A DNA stretch of 64,000 nt from Henricia sp. BOLD:AAB3569 (lineage: Eukaryota; Echinodermata; Asteroidea; Spinulosida; Echinasteridae): assembly GCA_037783545.1 (NCBI GenBank), contig JBBELK010000325.1:62001-126000 (forward strand). Direction: 5' to 3'. Numbering within the stretch: the first letter of the stretch is position 1; each line of letters opens with the position of its first letter. Below the pieces are notes generated by a model. It was given only the letters and a program-made list of their open reading frames with translations, was not told the origin of the DNA and made no database searches. The position numbers and the translations under genes were made by a program. This document shows, piece after piece, positions 55,227 through 64,000 of this stretch.

Positions 55227-57212
55227 GAATAAGCCAGTTGCGTGTAGATTTGCATAAATCCTAGAGTCCTGCCTCTGCGCTATGGCGCTCGCATAATAAG
55301 AGAGTACTGCACCAGACTACCAGGCCGTTGGCAACGGTTGCCAAGTGGCAAGGGGGTGCACGCTAGAACATGTTAGCCGGCGCGAAAGTCTGTACGGTAC
55401 CTGGAATACCTCGCACAGTACTCTATGCATTTTGAAGCTGGACCATCCGAAATTACATGTTGAAATTGCATGTTAAAACATGTACTCGCCATGAAATTTC
55501 GTCAAAATAACGAGTTAGAACGTCTTGTTTGACTCGAAATAGACGTTAACTTTGAAAGCTGGATCGTTCCCAATCTGTGCATGATAAATTCAAAAAAAAG
55601 AGTAACGATTTCGGGTTATAAGACTGGTTTGAAGCTGCCGATTTAACGTCACGAACCCGAACGAAGGGAGACGTATACACTAGACACCAAACTTGACTTG
55701 AAATAGGGGAAATAAGATGACATGCAGATTGTAAATCTTGCCAATATGATAAAATTAATAGCGCCGTTGATTGTTTATCCATTTGACGGAACATCGTCAG
55801 AAATTGGCGAGTTTTACTGTTCCAAAACGCGCGTTCAACATAACAGCGAGCGACTCTCGTTTTGCGTACAAGACCGGCATACGATTTCAAATACACCTTC
55901 CGAATTTTTTGAAAAGAAAAGGTCATGCCTGTTTGTTTCCGAAAATGATCGACGTCTCGCAGCAACTTGGGTAAAATCAAAAGTAATTCAATTATGAATT
56001 AAAATGATTATCTAGCTACATACAAGTTACAACAGATTTTAGAAATACTTTGGCTGCAAAAACTTGACCGAGCGGTTGTTGTGTTATACGTTGTTGAGTT
56101 TGTCTATATCCGTGCGGAATACGGAATTCACCACTAAAAATTGAGATGGGAAAAAAGGGCAGGCTCTAATTTGTGGGCGACAAACAGCACCCGTAACACA
56201 CTTCGATTAGAATAAAATTTTAAACAAAGACAAACAATTATATCTCCTAACAGTCCTCAGTTTCACAAATCTGTCTAGCAAACACGAACCGGGATACGAT
56301 CGACCTTTTTATTTTGGTATATTTAGTAGGCATCGCATAATTTTCGCATTTCCATTTTTCCCGGTCCACACACGCAAAATTCATGTTTCCTATTAAACCA
56401 AATCACGTTTCCTAACCAAATTTAAACTTTATGGGGGTATAATATCATGTAATATTAGAAAGAATTAGTGGCGAGGGTGTACGGTATTTATATCTCCACT
56501 TAATTAAGTCGCGTACGTTGATGTATTTCTCGCGATTTTACTTGGGCTTCGGAATATGCCGGTCATGTACGCAAAACGAGAGTCGCTCGCTGTCGCGTTG
56601 AACGGCGATCTGAAACAGCAAAACTCGCCAATTTCTGACGAAGTTCCGTCGAATGGATATTAAACAATCAACGGCGATATTAATTTTTTATCATATTGTG
56701 GCAAGATTTACTAGCTGCATGTCATCTTATTTCCCCTATTTCAAGTCAAGTTTGCTGTAAAGTGTATACGTCTCCCTTCGTTCGGGTTCGACGTTCAATC
56801 GGCAACTTTGAACCGGTCTCATAACCCGAAATCGTTACTCTTTTCTTGAATTGATCATGCACAGATTGGGAACAATCCAGCTTTCAAAGTTAACGTTCAT
56901 TTCGAGTCAAACAAGACGTTCTAACTCGTTATTTTGACGAAACTTCATGGCGAGTACATGTTTTAACATGCAATTTCAACATGTAATTTCGGATGGTCCA
57001 GCTTCAAAATGCATAGAGTACTGTGCGAGGTATTCCAGGTACCGTACAGACTTTCGCGCCGGCTAACATGTTCTAGCGTGCACCCCCTTGCCACTTGGCA
57101 ACCGTTGCCAACGGCCTGGTAGTCTGGTGCAGTACTCTCTTATTATGCGAGCGCCATAGCGCAGAGGCAGGACTCTAGGATTTATGCAAATCTATCACGC
57201 AACTGGCTTATT
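55227..57212. mobile_element. 1.98-kb foldback element, copy 1
   Basis: Ends AATAAGCCAGTTGCGTG and CACGCAACTGGCTTATT. Inverted arms of about 650 bp (55227-55885 and 56560-57212) surround a core of about 670 bp. Open frames of 144 and 91 codons lie on opposite strands of one arm and match no family I know. Confidence 0.92.
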
Positions 57213-57246
57213 TCAAAACGCGGTGAAGCTGACGACACTGTACCTA

Positions 57247-58627
57247 AAACCTAGAGGACACCTTTAAAGACTTATTTCTCCGCTTTTGACGAAAATAAAA
57301 GTTTGCTTCTGTTTGCAAGTGTTTGCAGTGTAGACGATGCTTTATTGCTTCTAATTCTACATCCAAATTTCAGATTGCAAATTTCCTGTTTTCTTCCCAT
57401 GGATAGCATTTTGTTTGGTTGGAACAAAAGCTATTTTCTGGAAAAAATTCTCGTCACGCTCTTTTAACTGTACTTAAAATTAGAGATGACAATAATATAA
57501 TTAAACTCAGCAGTGAGGCAACCAATTTTTTATGGCAGCAGAATCTCGAGATTTTGATTTTAAATAAAAGATAATCATCTTTTAAACTTTAAAATGTGTT
57601 TTATTGGCCAAATATTGAATAACCCTTTTCAAATTGTTAGGCCGATGTCTGTATACAAACGGTCTGTATACAAACAATTCGAGTTAATCCCTCTTCAAAT
57701 CGTTTCTCTGTTGAGAGAAAACCGTGTGCCGGTTTGAAGGGAACCGTTTCCAACTTGCTGGGTTGGTCGATGATTGACAGGTTTACAACTAGCCGCCTGC
57801 ACGAAGGGAACAAAAGGCTGCTACTGGCCGATAAATTTAAAGGGAGCCGCCCGACCCTCCAGCCAGGCGCACCCCGGGGCATGAATGGGTTGTGGTTAAA
57901 CACCCTTGTTCGGGCGGTCACGTGATAAACAGTGGCGGCTAGTCAGCCAGGAGTAGTCACACAATGCATTGGCCCGTAATCCGATAAGCTCTCTATTGTT
58001 TAGCGAACGTGGGCCGGGTTGAACTTTGCCAATTATCTATCGTCTGGCCAGACAAGTTGAATCGTTTGCTTAATTGTTCACTGAAAACCGTACAACGGTG
58101 TACGTTTATGTACGTTTATGTATATAGTATACAGACCGTTTCTATTTTGACCTCGCGCCTTATACACTCACTCGTGCCGTAGCGCGCTTTGAAACAGCTA
58201 TATATGCGCCCCTGAAAATAAATGCATGACGTAATGCTTAGTGCTATTTTAAACACTACAGTAGCCGGTCCTCATATTCAGTCGTTGTATGTGGAATTTG
58301 TGAAGCGGGAACCAGTCTAGTATGTAATAGACAGCCGAAGTGTGACGTAATTGCCATGGGAATTGGCTCTAAACATCAAGGCCGTCGGAAAACTTACCAT
58401 TGCAAAAGCACAGGGACACGGTTCAGAAATTGCAACCAACAAAAGATGACGTATCACTTCGGCAGTCTTAGCAACCGAAAGCGCGCAGGCTCACACAATG
58501 TTTTATCATTCATGAAGGGTTTATGAACCTTTTTGCGGGAATTTTTTGTATTGTCAACTGAATCATGAAAGAGCTCCTTTCAACATTGTGAAATTTACGC
58601 TTGACTAAAAGTTGGTTATTTTCCGGT
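57247..58627. other. Sequence between the foldback copies, nothing recognised
   Basis: Includes a doubled GTCTGTATACAAAC at 57646-57675 and a GC-rich segment at 57830-57930. No convincing exon. Confidence 0.35.
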
Positions 58628-59072
58628 GGTTGAGCAATACACAGTTCCGACCTGTCAATCAACCGAACCTATCAACCAATCACAACAGAGCGCGCAGACA
58701 GCGCGCAGATCACAGCGCGCGTCATCGCGCACATGTCAAATATCACGCGATATTTTGCCGATACGTTGTGTACGGCCAATGCGGGGTTCCGGGTGAATTT
58801 TTGGTTTCCAGGGCCGGGAGATTCGCTGTTCAAAGGTAAGAAAGCGAATTGTTATGAATATATGACATCTCTGTATCACTGGCCTTTTACTCAGTGTGTG
58901 CTACGGTAACTGTCGACCCAGAAACATGAATAACTTTGAGTATTCTCCAATGAATCTGTGCTTTCCGTTGAAAGTCCCATTGGTTTGTGCATTGGTTTGA
59001 TGATAGCGTGTGAGGCGTAGCAACAATATCCAAGGGGACGGGGTTAATTTGCAATCTCGGAACTATGCATTG
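58628..59072. mobile_element. MITE with CAATGCATAGTTTCGA ends, copy 2 (inverted)
   Basis: CAATACACAGTTCCGACCTG to CTCGGAACTATGCATTG; internal GTCGACCCAGAAACATGAAT matches copy 1 in reverse. Confidence 0.8.
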
Positions 59073-59934
59073 AGAACTGAACAAAGCAAGTGCGTGTTTA
59101 GACCAGCGCCAGCTGGATCAGTCCAGAAAATGATTGATTACTTGAGCTGAACTATGTTTCGATTTCCGACTCCGTGCGTGTAGGATTCGATTCCAACATA
59201 TTTTTTATTTTAAGTAGGGTTACTAATTATGTATTTACCTTTTGATGACTACATTTTAATTAAATTGATATGTTCAAGTAAATCTCTATTGACAAATTAG
59301 GTGTACATTGACATATTGTGGTAAATGCGCTAGTATTCGTTTAGTATAATCGATACAAATTTGACATTTTCTTTGGTATCGATCCAAAGTCCAGCCCAGT
59401 GACACGTGTCACGCATACCGTATTTATTGCGCGCTCATGTACGACCCCGCGCAGTCTTCATCACCGTCGCGTCATCACGTGCACCACCGTACCCGTCGGC
59501 CAGTCGTGTTCGCATCGTACTCGTAGTACCAATACCATAATTATGCCGAAAAAGGTAGGATTATATTCATGTGAAAACGTTGTTTTTTATTTTAGGTCAC
59601 AGGATAATGAAGGATACAGATAACCACATGATAAAGTTAGTGCTGAGGCTGAGGTAACCTCGGCTAGGCACTGATTTACCGCGTAACTGTATGAGATCCA
59701 CCGTAATTTGTGGCTGTTTTGCAAACGGTGAATCGGTCGCTTGTCTGTGCCTTCAATGCTTCAACTTGCTGCAAAACAAATTACCTGGCATGAGTTATCT
59801 TTCATACTTTGCAAAATGTGTATTTACAGCTAAAGATCACTATCACACTTTTGTACTTTTAATCAAGTGTATCATAGTTCATACGTGTGGTGTTTATATG
59901 GCCGAGCGGTCTAGTGCGTCGAACTTAAAGGGCC
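59073..59934. other. Spacer with a tRNA 5'-half-like end
   Basis: ATATGGCCGAGCGGTCTAGT at 59897 looks like the 5' half of a Ser/Leu tRNA, cut by family B copy 2; no 3' half. Otherwise nothing recognised. Confidence 0.4.
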
Positions 59935-60330
59935 CCTTAGGATTTTTATCAATGAAATCTATGCTTTAAAACCACTTTACTCAGTTAAAGTCATAAAAAT
60001 GCTATTTGGAACTTGCTTTGAAGGTTAAAACAAAGGTTTTTAGTTTTTATGCTAATGAAAATATGCATATTAATGACCAAGGTCACGACGTCACAAGAGG
60101 CAAACACAGGAAAATCACATTGAACTGTGCACAAAAGATTCCACTTTTTTTCTCAATTTTCCTGAAACTTTTGTAATCCATGGCTGTTTGAGTTTGTTTT
60201 ACATGTTGCCTGCTGTAAGCCATGACAAAACTGGGGGTAGAAACTGCAGCAATTTGCCACAAGTCCAACTTGAAGTCTTATGTTTTTTCTTAACTTTTCC
60301 CTTCTGTCTTCCTTATGTGATGTCGGCCTT
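59935..60330. mobile_element. Dispersed repeat, family B copy 2 (inverted)
   Basis: Reverse complement of 19262-19712; begins TTAAAGGGCCCCTTAGGATT. It follows a tRNA 5'-half-like ATATGGCCGAGCGGTCTAGT at 59897. Confidence 0.85.
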
Positions 60331-61300
60331 AGCGGCCATGCGCTATGCCCAAACAGAATGAGATGTACAGATGAGATATGTGGCCAACCGGCTTCCTGTG
60401 TCAAGCGCGACGATCACCATGTGTTTTTCTTTTTTTCTGTGCTGGAAATGAAAGTTTTTCCCCCAAATCTGCACTTGCCAATGCTTGATGAGTCATTTTA
60501 ATAAAATAAATTCTGATCAACTTCTCAATTTGCGCTGCGCAATCTTTGAACTAGGTTCATACCGCCGATTTCCTTTTTGTTTGTTTTATCTGTCCCATTG
60601 AAAATCGAAAAACACTACAAAGTTGGATATTTTTGCATTTTCCTCTTTTTGTAATAAAACGGTTGCACAGACTTTAGCCTAATCCTAAGTTCAGGCTGGT
60701 GTTGGGTCTTTATTCCGAAATTTTGAATATTCGTTTTTGATTTTACAATCTGCTTTCAAACTTAAAAATGGTATAAACACTTAAATACAGCTGAAAAACC
60801 ATAATTTAGTAAGTATGGCTCAGCAAATCATGTTCAAATGTATGTAGTTCCAATTAAATAAATGTTCCCGCATGCAAAGGCACATGACATCGACTAAAAA
60901 AAGTGCCAGGATGTACGACCGCGAGAATATCATAATGCCTCAGAAAGTGTAAATTTGGGAAGTTGATCATGGCTTCATACCTTGTGTGCAAAACATATGA
61001 GACGGGCTGAAAAATTTATCAGTGTTTCCTCACAAAATCTTATATTTTTCCTACTCAAAATTTGTTTTCCATCAAATCGGCACAGTCATTCAAAAATTCT
61101 GATCATCTTCCCAACTCTCACCTAAATTTGGTTAGGAGATATGAGCAGAATTTCAAGTTTTTCGTTGAAAACGCTTAGGATTTTTGTCGTGCTCTATAGA
61201 CTTGCATGGAGTCTCAACTGGCGAACGTGTACCGTTACATACGGCCTATGGTATTTTTTCCTGAATTTTTCCATCCCATGCGGCCACTAGCTGACACAAT
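60331..61300. other. Spacer, nothing recognised
   Basis: AT-rich sequence without exon or repeat structure visible. Confidence 0.35.
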
Positions 61301-63285
61301 AAGCCAGTTGCGTGATAGATTTGCATAAATCCTAGAGTCCTGCCTCTGCGCTATGGCGCTCGCATAATAAGAGAGTACTGCACCAGACTACCAGGCCGTT
61401 GGCAACGGTTGCCAAGTGGCAAGGGGGTGCACGCTAGAACATGTTAGCCGGCGCGAAAGTCTGTACGGTACCTGGAATACCTCGCACAGTACTAGTATGC
61501 ATTTTGAAGCTGGACCATCCGAAATTACATGTTGAAATTGCATGTTAAAACATGTACTCGCCATGAAGTTTCGTCAAAATAACGAGTTAGAACGTCTTGT
61601 TTGACTCGAAATGAACGTTAACTTTGAAAGCTGGATTGTTCCCAATCTGTGCATGATCAATTCAAGAAAAGAGTAACGATTTCGGGTTATGAGACCGGTT
61701 CAAAGTTGCCGATTGAACGTCGAACCCGAACGAAGGGAGACGTATACACTTTACAGCAAACTTGACTTGAAATAGGGGAAATAAGATGACATGCAGCTAG
61801 TAAATCTTGCCACAATATGATAAAAAATTAATATCGCCGTTGATTGTTTAATATCCATTCGACGGAACTTCGTCAGAAATTGGCGAGTTTTGCTGTTTCA
61901 GATCGCCGTTCAACGCGACAGCGAGCGACTCTCGTTTTGCGTACATGACCGGCATATTCCGAAGCCCAAGTAAAATCGCGAGAAATACATCAACGTACGC
62001 GACTTAATTAAGTGGAGATATAAATACCGTACACCCTCGCCACTAATTCTTTCTAATATTACATGATATTATGCCCCCATAAAGTTTAAATTTGGTTAGG
62101 AAACGTGATTTGGTTTAATAGGAAACATGAATTTTGCGTGTGTGGACCGGGAAAAATGGAAATGCGAAAATTATGCGATGCCTACTAAATATACCAAAAT
62201 AAAAAGGTCGATCGTATCCCGGTTCGTGTTTGCTAGACAGATTTGTGAAACTGAGGACTGTTAGGAGATATAATTGTTTGTCTTTGTTTAAAATTTTATT
62301 CTAATCGAAGTGTGTTACGGGTGCTGTTTGTCGCCCACAAATTAGAGCCTGCCCTTTTTTCCCATCTCAATTTTTAGTGGTGAATTCCGTATTCCGCACG
62401 GATATAGACAAACTCAACAACGTATAACACAACAACCGCTCGGTCAAGTTTTTGCAGCCAAAGTATTTCTAAAATCTGTTGTAACTTGTATGTAGCTAGA
62501 TAATCATTTTAATTCATAATTGAATTACTTTTGATTTTACCCAAGTTGCTGCGAGACGTCGATCATTTGCGGAAACAAACAGGCATGACCTTTTCTTTTC
62601 AAAAAATTCGGAAGGTGTATTTGAAATCGTATGCCGGTCTTGTACGCAAAACGAGAGTCGCTCGCTGTTATGTTGAACGCGCGTTTTGGAACAGTAAAAC
62701 TCGCCAATTTCTGACGATGTTCCGTCAAATGGATAAACAATCAACGGCGCTATTAATTTTATCATATTGGCAAGATTTACAATCTGCATGTCATCTTATT
62801 TCCCCTATTTCAAGTCAAGTTTGGTGTCTAGTGTATACGTCTCCCTTCGTTCGGGTTCGTGACGTTAAATCGGCAGCTTCAAACCAGTCTTATAACCCGA
62901 AATCGTTACTCTTTTTTTTGAATTTATCATGCACAGATTGGGAACGATCCAGCTTTCAAAGTTAACGTCTATTTCGAGTCAAACAAGACGTTCTAACTCG
63001 TTATTTTGACGAAACTTCATGGCGAGTACATGTTTTAACATGCAATTTCAACATGTAATTTCGGATGGTCCAGCTTCAAAATGCATAGAGTACTGTGCGA
63101 GGTATTCCAGGTACCGTACAGACTTTCGCGCCGGCTAACATGTTCTAGCGTGCACCCCCTTGCCACTTGGCAACCGTTGCCAACGGCCTGGTAGTCTGGT
63201 GCAGTACTCTCTTATTATGCGAGCGCCATAGCGCAGAGGCAGGACTCTAGGATTTATGCAAATCTATCACGCAACTGGCTTATTG
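61301..63285. mobile_element. 1.98-kb foldback element, copy 2 (inverted)
   Basis: Reverse complement of copy 1 over its full length with few differences (for example CCGAAAATG against CCGCAAATG). Same ends. Confidence 0.92.
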
Positions 63286-64000
63286 CACAAGCATTGGGTG
63301 ACTGAATCTTCATAGTACTGGCCTGTTTCGTGCATATTTGCACTTTTTCAATAAGACCTTGCTGGGTTGTGGTCATTCAACATAATGGACTCGCATACAC
63401 TTCTATTGTACACATGTTTATATGTGCACAAAGATCATACCGGTATCTGACCTCTGATGGGAAACCACTTGAATCTGGTGTGAGTCAGTCTCAACTAGTG
63501 TATGGTGGCTCAGATTTAAGCAAACATTTGTAAGACGATGCAAACGGCAACGTTAAAGGCATGTGTTACTAAATCTTTAGATATGTTGTCTTTTTATTCT
63601 ACCTGCTGACAATTCAAATTTATTCCATAGTCGTAAACAATTTGTCATGCTAATTAGATACTGTAGACAGGGAATTGAATATGAATACAATATATTAAAC
63701 TGGATAAAGGCATATAAATGGTTTCCTTTATCAATAAAACTGATCTTATTTAGTATTCCATAAACTATTTATTCTAAGTTGGGATTCAGAAAAATGTGAT
63801 TCTGTCTCTTGAAGAATTGATGCTCATTATTTTGGCGTTTCCAGGAAGTACCTGATGGTGATTATGAATTTTAATACATGCTGAAATTACAAAAATCCTA
63901 GGATTAGGCCATTTTGGTATTGTATATCGTTTTCACAAGATGCTGTTTGTTAGGGACGGGATGTTTAATCGGGGGGGAAAATGAAAAACCAGAGGGTTAT
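63286..64000. other. Spacer at the window end, nothing recognised
   Basis: AT-rich, no supported frame or repeat. Confidence 0.35.

Larger units (their letters stand above)
53919..57246. mobile_element. Possible TTAA element split by the foldback element
   Basis: TTAAAGGGACAGTGTCGTCAG at 53919 pairs with CTGACGACACTGTACC at about 57230, just beyond the foldback insertion at 55227-57212. The inference rests on the two ends only. Confidence 0.45.

Noticed and set aside
55546..55980. 144-codon frame (also at 62531-62965) as a transposase
   Set aside because: No transposase motif, it lies inside an inverted arm, and another frame overlaps it on the opposite strand; conservation follows from recent copying of the element.

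Overview
The window is a piece of animal nuclear genome. Genes are split into 60-300 bp exons with GT-AG borders, separated by introns and spacers full of short inverted-repeat transposons (MITEs), tRNA-derived SINEs, non-LTR retrotransposon (LINE) tails and minisatellites. Gene content and repeat style suggest a marine invertebrate deuterostome (echinoderm or hemichordate). That placement is an inference from style; no species-diagnostic sequence was recognised.

Two complete genes could be assembled exon by exon with consistent splice phases. (1) A gamma-glutamyltransferase family gene on the + strand, 8273-20291: 11 coding exons, 673 residues, a type II membrane protein with the catalytic threonine present. 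(2) DMGDH, mitochondrial dimethylglycine dehydrogenase, on the - strand, 50799-23534: 16 coding exons, 875 residues, with a targeting peptide, the FAD-binding GxGxxG motif and the FAD-attachment histidine. The two genes converge and are separated by about 3.2 kb holding a GC-rich inverted-repeat element. A possible third gene contributes only a terminal exon (920-1102, - strand) that I do not recognise. GGT acts at the cell surface on glutathione and DMGDH in mitochondrial choline/glycine one-carbon catabolism; the sequence shows no operational link between them.

Layout: 1-8272, spacer with a 75-bp minisatellite, the orphan terminal exon, two SINE families, and a Tc1/mariner relic split by nested MITEs. 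8273-20291, GGT, whose introns hold LINE fragments, tandem tRNA-half arrays and MITEs. 20292-23533, intergenic. 23534-50799, DMGDH. 50800-64000, no gene recognised: a near-perfect 560-bp palindrome, a pair of inverted 1.98-kb foldback elements and other repeats.

The standout feature is DMGDH intron 5 (33761-45114). Its donor side carries about 67 tandem copies of a 116-bp unit, each containing the last bases of exon 5 plus its splice donor. Its acceptor side carries nine tandem copies of a 155/161-bp unit, each containing the splice acceptor plus the first part of exon 6. A nested 15-bp satellite lies between them. The same habit, tandem copying across an exon edge, recurs at DMGDH exons 2, 12 and 15 and inside the last GGT exon.
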